Numbered from the stretch's first letter, positions 1 to 10,476 are shown. The stretch: 44,089 nt of DNA from Azoarcus sp. (GCA_030656215.1 JAUSOD010000065.1:1-44089), one strand, 5' to 3'. Made by a program: numbers and translations. The notes: generated from the sequence alone by a model not told the origin.

Positions 1-55
1 AGCCGCCCATGAGCACTGCGCAGAGCGTAACGAGGATGAGTAGATTCCGTTTCAT
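1..55 (-). CDS. N-terminus of an exported protein, cut by the window edge
   Basis: Reading leftwards from an ATG at 55-53, the first 18 residues are MKRNLLILVTLCAVLMGG. This is a short basic start followed by a hydrophobic stretch, typical of a secretion or lipoprotein signal peptide. A good ribosome binding site (GGAGG, complement of about 60-64) lies 4-5 bases before the ATG, which supports a real start. The gene continues off the left edge, so neither its function nor its length can be judged. It is divergent from the FecR/LysM gene that begins about 295 bases away. The space between holds no credible gene. Confidence 0.6.
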   Translation of the reverse strand, partial: MKRNLLILVTLCAVLMGG

Positions 56-349
56 GAGACCTCCATGCAGCAAGTTTCTGTTCCTCGATCGCGGCAGGGC
101 GGTGCGGCCCTGCAGTGACCCCGTCCGGGTGCGTGGTGCGTGGTGCGAAGCAGCTTACTGCGAACGGATATGACAGTACAGAGTTTGCAATATCTTGCGG
201 CAGGGCGCCGGGGCGTACGTTTTATCGATGTGCGCAGTATGCCCCGACGTCTGGATGCGCCCGAATGAACGACCGGGCGACTGAATCCCCGTCATTTATG
301 CACTATTATTAACCCAGGATCATCGAGATCAAGAGGCGGGGCAATAACC

Positions 350-2014
350 ATGAGCGATATCGCCAGCATGTCTGCCAACCATCTGCCTGGCTGGCGCCTT
401 TCCCGAACGCTCGTCCTTGCACTCTTCGTCGCGGCATCCAGTGGACTGGTTTCAACCCGAGCCCAGGCTGAGGACGTCGATTATGTGGTTCAGCCGGGCG
501 ACAATCCTTGGAGCATCACCGAGCGTTATCTGAGAGGCATCAAGTACTGGCCCCGAATCCAGGATTACAACCGCATTCTGGCACCCAGGGCGATCCCGCC
601 CGGCACCGTCCTTCGCATCCCCTTGGCCTGGATGCGCACCGAGGATCTGAGTGCGCGCATCGTCGACCTGCGTGGCGTGGTCACCCTTGATCGGGGCCAT
701 GAGTCCGTCGAGCTGAAGCCCGGGACGACGGTATATTCGGGCGCGCTCTTGCAGACCGGCGCCGACAGCAGTTTTACCCTTGCCTTGCCCGATGGCACGC
801 ACTGTCTGGTTGGCGCAGATGCCGAGCTTCGTCTTGTGAGCCTGCTGCGGATCGAGGGCTCGGGCGCGCAGCAGGTCGAGATCGAACTGTTGCGCGGCGA
901 TATCGAGAACTGGGTGCAGCCAAACCGACGCAGCGGTGGCCGTTTTTTGATTCGCAGCCCCGCGGCGGTGGCAGCAGTGCGGGGCACCGAATTCCATGCC
1001 GCGGCAAGTGCGGAACACACCCGGGTCGCGACCCTCACGGGAGAAGTCGCGCTGCGCAACCGGCGGGGTGAAGTCCGGCTGCCTGCCGGTGTCGGCTCGA
1101 TTGCACAAGCCGACCGCAGGCCCGAACCTGCCCGGCCCTTGCTGCCGGCGCCCGACCTGGCCGGACTGCCCGACCGTATCGAACGCCTGCCGATCGATCT
1201 GCCCATTCCAGCGCTTGCAGGCGCCGTCGGCTATCGCTCACGGATTGCACTGCCCGAAGGCGTTGCGGCGATCGAATCCGATCGGACGGCAACGCGTGCG
1301 GCGGTGCTGGGTCGTGCCGAACTGGCGGATGGCCGTTACCGGTTTCGGGTTCGGGCGATCGACGAACGGGGCCTGGAAGGCCTTGCTGCCGAGCGCGAGA
1401 TCGTCATCGACGCCCGTCCCGAACCGCCGTTCCCGATCCATCCGCGACCGGACGGGGTCGCCTCCGACGAGCACGTCGGCTTCAGCTGGGCAGCCAACCC
1501 GCAGGCCCTTCAGTATCACTTCGAACTGGCGGCCGACAGTCTCTTCGGATCGCCGATCCTGCGTGAAGACGCGCTGCGCGAGCCCGGGCTCGAGGTCACC
1601 ACCGCGCTTGAGCCCGGCATCTACTATTGGCGAATCGCGGTCACCACGGCGGACGAGGGGCGTGGCCCGTACTCCGATCCGCAGCGCTTGCGCCGCCCGG
1701 CGCCGGGGCCCGTGCCCGACGCGAGGGTCGACGGCGAACGGCTCGAGCTGCGCTGGCGTGCGAACGAGGCCAGTGTTCGTTATCTGGTGCAGTTCAGTAC
1801 ATCGGCAAATTTCAGTGCACCCGAGTTCGAATTCGAAACCGCCGAGGCGCAACTCGCCATCGACCAACCGCCACCCGGCACCTATCACGTGCGTATTCGT
1901 GGTGTTGAAGCTGACGGCAGCATAAGCCCGTGGGGCCGGGCGCAAATCGTGGAGGTGCCTTACAACCACTGGCGTGCCTTGCTCATTTTTGTGCCCCTGC
2001 TGTTGCTGCTATGA
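350..2014 (+). CDS. Exported FecR-domain / LysM-domain protein
   Basis: This 554-residue protein has a signal peptide (about 1-40, ending near AQA|ED). A LysM-like peptidoglycan-binding segment follows (about 45-95, beginning YVVQPGDNPWSI). A FecR-type beta domain spans about 115-250, with the characteristic stretch AAVAAVRGTEFHA. Two fibronectin-like beta modules lie around 280-540. The chain ends in a very hydrophobic tail (LLIFVPLLLLL), which could anchor it to the membrane. LysM plus FecR architecture is known in periplasmic proteins that bind the cell wall and pair with membrane signalling enzymes. The stop codon overlaps the start of the downstream CHASE2 gene (ATGA), so the two are translationally coupled. 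I infer that it feeds an envelope signal to that enzyme. The ligand is unknown. Confidence 0.85.
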   Translation: MSDIASMSANHLPGWRLSRTLVLALFVAASSGLVSTRAQAEDVDYVVQPGDNPWSITERYLRGIKYWPRIQDYNRILAPRAIPPGTVLRIPLAWMRTEDLSARIVDLRGVVTLDRGHESVELKPGTTVYSGALLQTGADSSFTLALPDGTHCLVGADAELRLVSLLRIEGSGAQQVEIELLRGDIENWVQPNRRSGGRFLIRSPAAVAAVRGTEFHAAASAEHTRVATLTGEVALRNRRGEVRLPAGVGSIAQADRRPEPARPLLPAPDLAGLPDRIERLPIDLPIPALAGAVGYRSRIALPEGVAAIESDRTATRAAVLGRAELADGRYRFRVRAIDERGLEGLAAEREIVIDARPEPPFPIHPRPDGVASDEHVGFSWAANPQALQYHFELAADSLFGSPILREDALREPGLEVTTALEPGIYYWRIAVTTADEGRGPYSDPQRLRRPAPGPVPDARVDGERLELRWRANEASVRYLVQFSTSANFSAPEFEFETAEAQLAIDQPPPGTYHVRIRGVEADGSISPWGRAQIVEVPYNHWRALLIFVPLLLLL

Positions 2015-4914
2015 AGCACACTCCCCTGAGGCGCGTGCTGCTTGGTCGCCTCACTTGGTTGCTGGCGTGCGCGCTCTCGGTGCTCCTTGGTCTTGCGGAC
2101 TGGTCACCGATCAAGCGGCTCGATCTTGCCGCTTATGACACGCTCGAACCCTCGTTTCGGGCGGCGGCGCTGCCGGCGGCTTCCGCCGTGCTTGCCATCG
2201 ATGAGCGTACGATTTCGGCGCTGGGGCGGTGGCCATGGCATCGCGACGTGCACTCCGAAGTGGTCGAACGCCTGTCCGCTGCCGGCGCTGCCGCGGTCGG
2301 GATGCCCATTCTGTTTGCAGAGACCTCGCCCGGCGACGAGCAGTTTGCAGCGACCCTCGCACGCTCGGGCAAGGTCGTGCTGGCGGTCGCACCGCGCGCC
2401 CCTGATCCCGGCTCGCCCGAGGTATTCGAGATCCTGCCCACACCGGTGCTTGCCGATGCGGCCGCAGCACTCGGCCACGTGGACGTCGAGCTCGATGCCG
2501 ACGCTCTCACTCGTCGGATCTACCTGCGTGCCGGCAGTGGCGGGCCTAGCTGGGAGGCGCTTGCGCTCGCCACGCTGCACCTCGCCCGGGGCGCACCTCA
2601 GTTCGAACCGAAATTCTCCCGTCAGGGGGCCACGCACGAAGCACCCCTTACGTCTGCCGCTAGTGGCTGGCATCGTCAGGATGGAGTGCTGCTGCCGTAT
2701 CCTGACGCGCATTCGGCACCACGCACGCTGTCGTATCTCGACCTGTACCAGCAGCCCGAGCTTGCACGCACACTGGCCGGGCACGCCGTCTTCATCGGGG
2801 TCACTGCGGCAGGCCTGGACGCGGGTCTCATCACACCGGCCTCGTCCCTGGGTCAACCGATGGCTGCCGTGGAGTTTCATGCCCGCGCGTTCGAAGCATT
2901 ACGCAGTGGCCTGACCTATCACACCGCCACCCCCGCGCTGACGGTGGGCTTGAGCCTGCTTCTGCTGCTGATCCCGACCGTCCTCTTCCCGCATCTGCGC
3001 ACGGGTGCGGCGATCGCTTTCGGCAGCCTGATTCTGGTGCCCCCGCTCGTGAGCGGGATGGCGATCGGCCTGCTGCAGCTGTGGATTCCGCCCACTGCGG
3101 CCATGATTGCCTTCCTGGCCGGCTATCTGGGTTGGTTCGGCGCCTTGCTGAGCAAAACCCTTGGCTCGCTGCGCCATGCCCGACGTCATGCGACGGCGAC
3201 CCTTTGCTCCATCACCGACGCGGTCATCACCGTTGATGGCGACAAGCGCGTGGTCTTCATGAACCCGGTAGCCGAGCGATTGGCCGGGCTGCGACTGGCG
3301 GAGTCAAAGGGCCGCTTGGTGGACGAGGTCCTTGGTCAATTCACCGATCAGACCGAAAACGTTTCCAGCGCGCTGTCTGTCTGTCTGCAGCTTGGCGAGT
3401 CTCAACGCCTGCCGGACCCCATCCATTGGCGCTCGCCCGAAGGCCGCCAACGCGCGCTACAGCTTACGGTCGCGCCGATCGGCGAGGGAGGTGGCGGCGA
3501 GGGTGCGGTACTTGCCTTCAACGACCTCACCGAAATCCTTGAGGCGGGCGCGCGCTTGCGTCACGAAGCGACCCACGACGCCATGACCGGACTGCCAAAC
3601 CGCAGCCTGCTGCTCGAGCGCCTGGACCATGCCTTGCTGCAGGCCCAGCGCAGCGGTGAAATGGTCGCGATCCTGTTCGTCGATCTCGATCGCTTCAAAC
3701 GCATCAACGACAGCCTGGGCCACCATGCCGGCGATGCCGCGTTGCGCATCGTGGCCGACAGGTTGGTCTCTTCCATCCGCCAGGGAGACACCGTATCGCG
3801 CTGGGGCGGCGACGAGTTCATCATCCTGATGGAATCGCTCAAGGATCGGTTCGCCGTGGTCTCGGTCGCGGAAAAGATCATCGGTATCGCCGAGCAGGAG
3901 TTCAGCATCGACAAGCAATCCAATCTGGTGCTCTCGTGCTGCATCGGCATTGCCATCGCGCCGCAGGACGGCACCGATGCCCAGACCCTGTTGTCGGTTG
4001 CAGACCAGGCCATGTATAGCGGCAAGCTCGAAGGTGGCGGCAGCTACAACTTCTACGCCGCGGAAATGAACAACTGGTCGCGTGATCGCCTTGAACTCGA
4101 GGGGGCCTTGCGGCAGGCGCTGCTACAAGGCCAATTCGAACTCTATTATCAGCCGCAGATCGACATCGCCAACGGCCAACTCGTGGGTATGGAAGCGCTC
4201 ATCCGCTGGCATCAACCCGGCGTCGGCCTGATCAGTCCAGGGGCTTTCATCCCGACGGCGGAGGAGAGCGGAATCATCCGGGCAATTGGAGACTGGGTAA
4301 TCCAGGAGGCGGTCGGGCAGGCGTCCCGCTGGCAGGCCGAAGGTCTGACCGTAGTCCCGATTGCAATCAATCTGTCGGCGCGTCAGTGCGTCGATACGAG
4401 CGTGGAAAACACGTTGCGCACCGCCTTGCATGACCACAAGCTCGACGCCGCGCTGGTCAAGATAGAGCTCACCGAATCGATCGCCATGAATACCACCGGG
4501 CGTACCGCCGACCTCATGCACAACATCAATCAACTCGGTATCGACATCGAACTGGACGATTTCGGAACCGGGTACTCTTCACTCTCCCTCCTGCGGCGCT
4601 TTCAGATCTCACAGCTCAAGATCGACCGTACATTTGTCGATGCCATCGCGGCCGATAGCGATGACGCAGCCATCGTCAGAGGGACGATCGCACTCGCCCA
4701 CGGGCTGGGCATGACCGTTGTCGCCGAAGGCGTCGAAACCGAGCGGCAACTGTGCTTCCTCGCCCAGCACCAGTGCGACAAGGCCCAGGGCTACCTGTTT
4801 TCCCCACCCCGTCCGGCGAGCGAGATGCGCGCCTGGCTCATTGCGTTGCCGCCGCACGCGATCCAGGCACTCGCTAGTCTCCGCTCATCTCCAACCAGCA
4901 CTTTGGGGCACTGA
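2011..4914 (+). CDS. CHASE2-PAS-GGDEF-EAL cyclic-di-GMP enzyme
   Basis: A 967-residue inner-membrane protein. One membrane helix is followed by an extracytoplasmic CHASE2 sensor (about 40-300), then two or three membrane helices (about 305-385) and a PAS-like segment (about 395-510). The GGDEF domain carries an intact RWGGDEF motif (residues 599-603). The EAL domain carries MEAL at 728-730, with the later DDFGTGYSSL and KIDRTFV motifs also present. Both catalytic domains look intact by motif, so it may make and break c-di-GMP, or one half may be regulatory. The start at 2011 was chosen because it overlaps the upstream stop (ATGA) and begins just before the first membrane helix. An in-frame start at 1930 would add 27 non-conserved residues. 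CHASE2 is a periplasmic sensory domain, and the FecR/LysM neighbour is the obvious input partner. Confidence 0.92.
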   Translation: MKHTPLRRVLLGRLTWLLACALSVLLGLADWSPIKRLDLAAYDTLEPSFRAAALPAASAVLAIDERTISALGRWPWHRDVHSEVVERLSAAGAAAVGMPILFAETSPGDEQFAATLARSGKVVLAVAPRAPDPGSPEVFEILPTPVLADAAAALGHVDVELDADALTRRIYLRAGSGGPSWEALALATLHLARGAPQFEPKFSRQGATHEAPLTSAASGWHRQDGVLLPYPDAHSAPRTLSYLDLYQQPELARTLAGHAVFIGVTAAGLDAGLITPASSLGQPMAAVEFHARAFEALRSGLTYHTATPALTVGLSLLLLLIPTVLFPHLRTGAAIAFGSLILVPPLVSGMAIGLLQLWIPPTAAMIAFLAGYLGWFGALLSKTLGSLRHARRHATATLCSITDAVITVDGDKRVVFMNPVAERLAGLRLAESKGRLVDEVLGQFTDQTENVSSALSVCLQLGESQRLPDPIHWRSPEGRQRALQLTVAPIGEGGGGEGAVLAFNDLTEILEAGARLRHEATHDAMTGLPNRSLLLERLDHALLQAQRSGEMVAILFVDLDRFKRINDSLGHHAGDAALRIVADRLVSSIRQGDTVSRWGGDEFIILMESLKDRFAVVSVAEKIIGIAEQEFSIDKQSNLVLSCCIGIAIAPQDGTDAQTLLSVADQAMYSGKLEGGGSYNFYAAEMNNWSRDRLELEGALRQALLQGQFELYYQPQIDIANGQLVGMEALIRWHQPGVGLISPGAFIPTAEESGIIRAIGDWVIQEAVGQASRWQAEGLTVVPIAINLSARQCVDTSVENTLRTALHDHKLDAALVKIELTESIAMNTTGRTADLMHNINQLGIDIELDDFGTGYSSLSLLRRFQISQLKIDRTFVDAIAADSDDAAIVRGTIALAHGLGMTVVAEGVETERQLCFLAQHQCDKAQGYLFSPPRPASEMRAWLIALPPHAIQALASLRSSPTSTLGH

Positions 4915-4915
4915 A

Positions 4916-5467
4916 ATGACACTCGCACCGCCCTTCATCGCATTCCTGAGCTGGCCACAGCGCTGGCTGCTATTGGCCGTGCTGCTCGGGGTGGCTGCGC
5001 TCGTCATGTTCGGGCGCCTCGGGCCGCTGGATCAACTCCTCAAGGCACGCGAACCGGGTGGCATCTTTGCCCTTGAGTTCGCCTGGACCGGCAGGCGGGC
5101 AACAGAAATCCTTATCGCCTGGCAGGGGCTGGAGGAGGTGGTGCGCCTGCAGACGTGGTGGGACTACCTGTTTCTGCTGTGCTACCCACTCGGCCTCGCG
5201 CTCGCCTGCGCCATGCTCGCCGATGCACCACACAACCCGGTTCCCCTGATCGGGGCGTTTGTTGCCTGGGCGGTGCTGGCGGCGGCACCGCTGGATGCGA
5301 TCGAGAATCTGGGGATGTTGCTGATGGTTGAATACGGAGCGAGCGAGGCGTTGGCCAAGCTGACGACCTGGTGCGCGGGGCTCAAGTTCACGCTGCTGCT
5401 TGCCGCGGTGGGCTATCTGCTCACGGCAGGGGCGGCAACGTTCGTTCAGCGAGTGCTGCAGCCCTGA
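4916..5467 (+). CDS. Small integral membrane protein of unknown function
   Basis: This 183-residue protein starts one base after the stop of the c-di-GMP enzyme, so it is probably co-transcribed with it. It has about four hydrophobic helices (near residues 15-35, 75-100, 110-135 and 150-175). I recognise no catalytic motif. A longer in-frame ORF begins at 4718, but that part lies entirely inside the upstream gene, so the ATG at 4916 is the sensible start. The only functional hint is its position in the FecR/CHASE2 unit. Confidence 0.75.
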   Translation: MTLAPPFIAFLSWPQRWLLLAVLLGVAALVMFGRLGPLDQLLKAREPGGIFALEFAWTGRRATEILIAWQGLEEVVRLQTWWDYLFLLCYPLGLALACAMLADAPHNPVPLIGAFVAWAVLAAAPLDAIENLGMLLMVEYGASEALAKLTTWCAGLKFTLLLAAVGYLLTAGAATFVQRVLQP

Positions 5468-5655
5468 ACGAGATCCCCTGTGTCGCGCCAACGCCGTGTG
5501 GGCGAGCGCGCAAGTATTTCCATGGATGCTGGCGTACTACCTCCAATGGCACATGCAAAGTCGGCTGAAGGCGGTGTTCGCCGACTGAGCGCACTGGACA
5601 AGCGCCTTGCTTAGGGGTGAAATAAGCCTTTTGCCATAGATAATAAAAGGGCGCC

Positions 5656-6768
5656 ATGGTTACAACAAAAAAGAAAGCCGCAGAACCGGCGACGCCGGTC
5701 CGCACAACGCGCACCCGGACCCCGCGTCAGCGTCCGGCAGCCAGCGGTGATGTGGCGCCCAGGCAGACACCGGAGGGGATCGAGGCGTTTTCCGTGCACG
5801 CTGCGGTAGACGCCGCGCTGGAATCGAAAATGGCCGCGATCCGCGACATCATTGCCAACTCGGCGCCCGAGGAGTCGCTGTCCTTGCTCAAGGGCCTGAT
5901 ACGCCAGCAGCGGGTGGTGGTGGATGACGGTACGGTCAATCCCGACGAAGAGCTGACCAAGGGCTGGCGCGACGGCGTTTATCCCTACAAGAACCTGATG
6001 CAGCGCCGCGGTTACGAGCGCCAGAAGTACCGTCTGCAGGTGGAGCTGCTGAAGTTGCAGGCCTGGGTCAAGGAGACCGGGCAGAAGGTGGTGATCCTGT
6101 TTGAAGGCCGCGACGCGGCGGGCAAGGGGGGTACCATCAAGCGTTTCATGGAACACCTGAATCCACGCGGTGCGCGGGTTGTCGCGCTGGAAAAACCGAG
6201 CGAGCTGGAACGCGGCCAGTGGTATTTTCAGCGTTACGTGCAGCATCTGCCGACCAATGGCGAGATCGTGCTGTTTGACCGCTCCTGGTACAACCGGGCC
6301 GGCGTCGAGCGGGTGATGGGCTTTTGCTCCGATCAGGAATACGGCGAGTTCGTTCGCCAGGCGCCGGAGTTCGAGCGCATGCTGGTTCGCAATGGCACGC
6401 ATCTGATCAAGTTCTGGTTTTCGGTCAGCCAGGAAGAGCAACGGCGCCGCTTCCGTGAACGCAAGGTGCATCCGCTCAAACAGTGGAAACTGTCGCCGAT
6501 CGACATGGCCTCGCTGGACAAATGGGCTGATTACACCAAGGCCAAGGAAGCGATGTTCTTCCATACCGACACCGCCGATGCACCGTGGACGGTGATCAAG
6601 TCAAACTGCAAGAAGCGCGCGCGGCTCAATGCCATGCGCTACATCCTGCACAAGCTGCCCTATACCAACAAGGACACGTCGCGCATCGGCAATCTCGATC
6701 CCCTGATCGTCGGCCGTGCCAACGTGGTGTACGAGCGTGGCGAACATCAGGGCGTGCCTATCCTCTGA
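5656..6768 (+). CDS. ppk2: Polyphosphate kinase 2 (PPK2 family)
   Basis: A 370-residue cytoplasmic enzyme that transfers phosphate between polyphosphate and nucleoside diphosphates or triphosphates. The first 100 or so residues are a Lys/Arg/Ala/Pro-rich extension with low complexity. The PPK2 core follows, with Walker A EGRDAAGKGGTIK (near residue 150), the lid and Walker B segment LFDRSWYNRAGVE (near 205) and the KFWFSVSQEEQRRRF block (near 255). These motifs are diagnostic of single-domain (class I) PPK2. A run of A/G (aaaagggcgcc) precedes the ATG at 5656. It stands alone, with 188 bases of non-coding sequence upstream and a convergent operon downstream. Confidence 0.95.
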   Translation: MVTTKKKAAEPATPVRTTRTRTPRQRPAASGDVAPRQTPEGIEAFSVHAAVDAALESKMAAIRDIIANSAPEESLSLLKGLIRQQRVVVDDGTVNPDEELTKGWRDGVYPYKNLMQRRGYERQKYRLQVELLKLQAWVKETGQKVVILFEGRDAAGKGGTIKRFMEHLNPRGARVVALEKPSELERGQWYFQRYVQHLPTNGEIVLFDRSWYNRAGVERVMGFCSDQEYGEFVRQAPEFERMLVRNGTHLIKFWFSVSQEEQRRRFRERKVHPLKQWKLSPIDMASLDKWADYTKAKEAMFFHTDTADAPWTVIKSNCKKRARLNAMRYILHKLPYTNKDTSRIGNLDPLIVGRANVVYERGEHQGVPIL

Positions 6769-6790
6769 TGTAAAAAGAAGGCGAGGAATC

Positions 6791-6823
6791 GCGAGCTCAG
6801 GCGTCAAGCGCACCTGAGCTCGC
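6791..6823. terminator. Perfect inverted repeat between convergent genes
   Basis: GCGAGCTCAGG at 6791-6801 and CCTGAGCTCGC at 6813-6823 form a perfect 11-bp stem with an 11-base loop. It lies between ppk2 (plus) and the metal-efflux operon (minus). No T-run follows on either strand, so it may be a factor-assisted or bidirectional stop rather than a classical intrinsic terminator. Confidence 0.45.
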
Positions 6824-6900
6824 AGACCACACAGCAGAAGGCGTAAGCAGGGGTATTCAACGAACCGGCGGAAAAGCTCGAGCTCCGCGCTTACTTTTGG

Positions 6901-7275
6901 CTATTTGACGGCAAACCGCACCGTAATCGACTTTTGTTCGGCCGTCTTCAGGTTGGCCACCACCTTGCTGCCCTTGTTCAGTTTTACGCCTTTGGCCTCG
7001 AGCTTGTCGCCTGCAACCACCAGCGGCGCCTCGGTTTTTTCCGAACCATTGAGGATGGTCAGCTTGCCGCTCATGCCCGTGGGTGACAGCGGTTGCCCGT
7101 GATCTTCGACATAAATCGTGGCCCCTTCCTGTCCGGGCACCAGTTCGAATGACAGGTCACTGGCAAGCTGGACGATGCCGCCATGTTTGGCCACCGCATC
7201 GCCGTGGGCCAGCGCCGGGCCAGCACCTGCCGTGGCAAGGGTGATCATGGCGACAAGTGCATATCTCTTCAGCAT
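6901..7275 (-). CDS. Small periplasmic protein of the metal-efflux operon
   Basis: A 124-residue protein with a signal peptide (about 1-23, ending ALA|HGD). The mature N-terminus carries two histidines next to glycines (HGDAVAKHGG), a plausible metal-binding start. The rest is a beta-rich domain with no catalytic motif. It is the last gene of a minus-strand operon, 54 bases after the RND pump, so a periplasmic metal-binding or accessory role is inferred from context. I do not recognise a named family. Confidence 0.75.
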   Translation of the reverse strand: MLKRYALVAMITLATAGAGPALAHGDAVAKHGGIVQLASDLSFELVPGQEGATIYVEDHGQPLSPTGMSGKLTILNGSEKTEAPLVVAGDKLEAKGVKLNKGSKVVANLKTAEQKSITVRFAVK

Positions 7276-7329
7276 TGAATTAATCCCAAGGTGTGGGCGG
7301 CGCTTGAGCAGGCGGCCGCCCGATGCCTG

Positions 7330-10300
7330 TCAGAAGGCTTCCGAGTTGGCTTCGCGCTCCGGCGTATCAGCCAGCAGGCGCGCCGTCGGCTCGCGACCGA
7401 ACAAGCCGTAGAGGACCGGTGTCAGCAAGGTGTCGAGCAAGGTCGAACTGACCAGCCCGCCAAAGATTACCACTGCCACCGGATGCAGGATCTCCTTGCC
7501 AGGCGCATCGGCCGCCAGCAGCAGTGGGGTCAGCGCGAAGGCTGCGACCAGCGCCGTCATCAGCACCGGCGTCAGGCGTTCCAGCGAGCCGCGCACGATC
7601 ATCGCCTGCGAGAACTGCTCGCCCTCGAACTTGCACAGATTGATGTAGTGACTGATCTTGAGGATGCCGTTCCGGGTGGAGATGCCGGCCAAGGTGATGA
7701 AGCCGACCATCGAGGCGACCGATAGCTGGACGCCGGCCAGCCACATGGCGGCGACCGAGCCGATCAGCGCCAGTGGGATGTTGGCCATCACGATACCCGC
7801 CAGCACCGCGGAGCGGTAGCGCGAATAGAGGACCAGGAAGATCATCACCAGCGACACCAGCGACAAACCGGCGATCAGCCGCATCGCCTGCTCCTGGGCC
7901 TGAAACTGACCCTCCAGGCTGATGAAATAGCCGGTGGGCAGTGCCTGGGCGGCGACGATGGCGCGGATGTCGGCGATCACCTCGCCCATGTCGCCGCCAT
8001 CGGTATTGGCGTAAACGACAATACGGCGGCGGCCATTCTCGCGGCCGATCTGGTTCGGTCCGTCGCCTTCCTCGATGCTGGCGAAGCTTGATACGGGCAC
8101 CCGGCCGGCGGGCGTGTCGACCAGCGTCTGCGCCAGATCCTGCGGGCTGCGCCGTTCGTCGGGCAGGCGTAGAACCAGTTCGTAGCGGCGGGCGCCGTCC
8201 ACGATCTGGGCGCCGTGGGCGCCGTCAGTCAGCGCCTGCAGCACGCGAATTGCCTCGCCCGGCGCCAGGCCAAGCTGCGCCGCTTTGCGGTGGTCGAGGC
8301 GAACGGTGATCTGCGGGATCAGCACCAGCTTCTCGACGCTCAGATCGACCAGGCCCGGCACGCCAGCGAGCTGGCCGCGCAGCGTCTCGGCCAGGCCGCG
8401 CAGGGTGTCGGTATCGTCACCGAACACCTTCAGCGCGATCTGTGCCCGCACGCCCGACAGCAGGTGGTCTAGGCGGTGGCTGATCGGCTGGCCGATAGCC
8501 ACCTGCGCAGGCAGGGTCGACAGCCGGTCGCGGATGTCGGCCATGACCGCCTCGCGGCTGCGTTCGGAACGCTTCAGGTCCACGTCGATCTCGGCCGAGT
8601 GCACGCCTTCGGCGTGTTCATCGAGCTCGGCCCGACCGGTTCGGCGACCGACCTGGGTCACCTCCGGCACTTCGCCGATCAGCGTTTCGGCCACACTGCC
8701 GATGCGATTGGCCTCGGCCAGCGAGGTGCCCGGCTGCATCACCAGGCCGAGCACCAGCGAGCCCTCGTTGAAAGCCGGCAGGAAGGCGCGCGGGAAGAAG
8801 GGCAGCGTCGCCGCGGCGGTGGCCACGGCCAGCACGGCAATCAGGATCAGGCCGCGGGCGCGGGCGAAGGACCAATGCAGCAGGCGCGTGTCCTGACGCT
8901 TGAGCCAGGCAACCAGCGGACTGTCGCCATGGTCCAGGTTCTTCATCGTCGGCAGCAGGTAGTAGCACATCACCGGCGTCACCGTCATGGCGACCAGCAG
9001 CGAGGCCGCGATGGAGACGATGTAGGCGATACCGAGCGGCGTGAACAGCCGCCCCTCGATGCCCGGCAGGGCGAACAGCGGGACGAAGACGAGGACGACG
9101 ATGACGGTCGCGTAGACCACGCCGCTGCGCACCTCCACACTGGCCCGCCGCACCACTTCCAGCAGCGACAAGGGGTTGCCTGCCAGGCGGTTCTGCTTGA
9201 GCCGGCGCAGGATGTTCTCGACATCGACCACCGCGTCATCGACCAGCTCGCCGATGGCAATCGCCAGGCCACCCAGGGTCATCACGTTGATCGACTGCTC
9301 CAGCCACTGGAAGACCAGCGCCGTCACCGCCAGCGACAGCGGGATCGCGGTCAGCGAGATGACCGTCGTGCGTACCGACAGCAGGAAGGCGAAGAGCACG
9401 ATGGCCACCATGATGGCGCCGTCGCGCAGGGCCTCGGCGACGTTGCCGATCGAGGCCTGGATGAAGTCAGCCTGGCGGAACAGCACGCGCGGCGCGGCCA
9501 GCCCCATGGGCAGGCCCTGCTTGAGTTCATCCAGCGCCTGCTGGATCTGGCCGGTGAGCTCCACGGTGTCGGCCTGGGGCTGCTTCTGCACGCTGACAAC
9601 CACTGCGGGCAGGCCGTTGTAACCGGCATCGCCACGCTTCAGGCCGGCGGCAAAGGAGACCCCGGCTACCTGTTCGAGCAGGATAGGCCGGCCGTCCTTC
9701 CAGGCCACCGCGATGCCGGCCAGGTCCTCCACCCGGTTGCTGTGGCCGAGGTGGCGGATCAGGTATTCACGGCTCTTCAGGTCGATGAAGCCGCCGCCGG
9801 CATTGCCCGCATAGCCCTTGATCGCCTGCTCGATCTGCGTCAGCGAGACGTCGAACAGCGCCATCCGGGCGGTATCCGGCGCCACGCGCAGGGTGCGCAC
9901 CTCGCCACCGATCGGGATCACCTGCGAGACGCCGGGGATCGACAGCAGACGGGGGCGAAGCACAAAATCGGCATACTCGCGCGCCTGCATCGGCGTCGCC
10001 GCCGGGCTGCTGCCGTCGCCAGGCACTAGCGGCAGCGCGACCAGCATGATCTCGCCCATGATCGACGACACCGGCCCCATCACTGGCGTGATGTCGCCCG
10101 GCATCTGCTCGCGGACCAGCGCCAGGCGCTCGGCGACTAGCTGGCGGTTGCGGTAGATGTCGGTGCCCCAGTCGAACTCGGCATAGACGATGGACAGCCC
10201 CACGCCCGAGGTCGAACGCACGCGGGTCACGCCCGGCATGCCGTTCAAGGCGGTTTCGAGCGGGAAGGTGACCAGTTGCTCGACTTCCTGCGGTGCCATG

Positions 10301-10464
10301 CCACCAGCTTCGGTGAGTATGGTGATCACCGGCTTGTTGAGGTCGGGGAAGACATCGACCGGCGTGCGCCAGGCGGTCAGCGCCCCGTAGGCCATCAGCA
10401 GGGCGGCGACGGCGAGCACGAACAGCCGGTTGTGCAGGCTGTAGCGAACGATCCAGTTGAACAT
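7330..10464 (-). CDS. Heavy-metal-type RND efflux pump (CusA/CzcA family)
   Basis: A 1044-residue inner-membrane proton-driven exporter of RND size. It has an N-terminal membrane helix (about 10-30), two large periplasmic porter regions (about 40-335 and 560-860) and clusters of membrane helices. The helix-4 motif [16 protein letters not shown] (near 400-415) has the paired acidic residues used for proton relay in the heavy-metal branch. In the second porter region the sequence [15 protein letters not shown] replaces the methionine-rich surroundings of the CusA copper site, so copper or silver specificity should not be assumed. The start lies 12 bases after the adaptor gene. The pump works with the adaptor and the TolC-like channel encoded just upstream. 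Confidence 0.93.
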   Translation of the reverse strand: MFNWIVRYSLHNRLFVLAVAALLMAYGALTAWRTPVDVFPDLNKPVITILTEAGGMAPQEVEQLVTFPLETALNGMPGVTRVRSTSGVGLSIVYAEFDWGTDIYRNRQLVAERLALVREQMPGDITPVMGPVSSIMGEIMLVALPLVPGDGSSPAATPMQAREYADFVLRPRLLSIPGVSQVIPIGGEVRTLRVAPDTARMALFDVSLTQIEQAIKGYAGNAGGGFIDLKSREYLIRHLGHSNRVEDLAGIAVAWKDGRPILLEQVAGVSFAAGLKRGDAGYNGLPAVVVSVQKQPQADTVELTGQIQQALDELKQGLPMGLAAPRVLFRQADFIQASIGNVAEALRDGAIMVAIVLFAFLLSVRTTVISLTAIPLSLAVTALVFQWLEQSINVMTLGGLAIAIGELVDDAVVDVENILRRLKQNRLAGNPLSLLEVVRRASVEVRSGVVYATVIVVLVFVPLFALPGIEGRLFTPLGIAYIVSIAASLLVAMTVTPVMCYYLLPTMKNLDHGDSPLVAWLKRQDTRLLHWSFARARGLILIAVLAVATAAATLPFFPRAFLPAFNEGSLVLGLVMQPGTSLAEANRIGSVAETLIGEVPEVTQVGRRTGRAELDEHAEGVHSAEIDVDLKRSERSREAVMADIRDRLSTLPAQVAIGQPISHRLDHLLSGVRAQIALKVFGDDTDTLRGLAETLRGQLAGVPGLVDLSVEKLVLIPQITVRLDHRKAAQLGLAPGEAIRVLQALTDGAHGAQIVDGARRYELVLRLPDERRSPQDLAQTLVDTPAGRVPVSSFASIEEGDGPNQIGRENGRRRIVVYANTDGGDMGEVIADIRAIVAAQALPTGYFISLEGQFQAQEQAMRLIAGLSLVSLVMIFLVLYSRYRSAVLAGIVMANIPLALIGSVAAMWLAGVQLSVASMVGFITLAGISTRNGILKISHYINLCKFEGEQFSQAMIVRGSLERLTPVLMTALVAAFALTPLLLAADAPGKEILHPVAVVIFGGLVSSTLLDTLLTPVLYGLFGREPTARLLADTPEREANSEAF

Positions 10465-10476
10465 GCGTGGCCCCGT

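Noticed and set aside
115-312. 65-codon ORF before the FecR/LysM gene
   Set aside because: No ribosome binding site, no protein-like pattern, and it lies in the promoter region of two divergent genes.
8476-10029. 517-codon plus-strand frame inside the RND pump gene
   Set aside because: The translation is His/Arg/Gln-rich with no domains, as expected for antisense of a GC-rich membrane protein gene.
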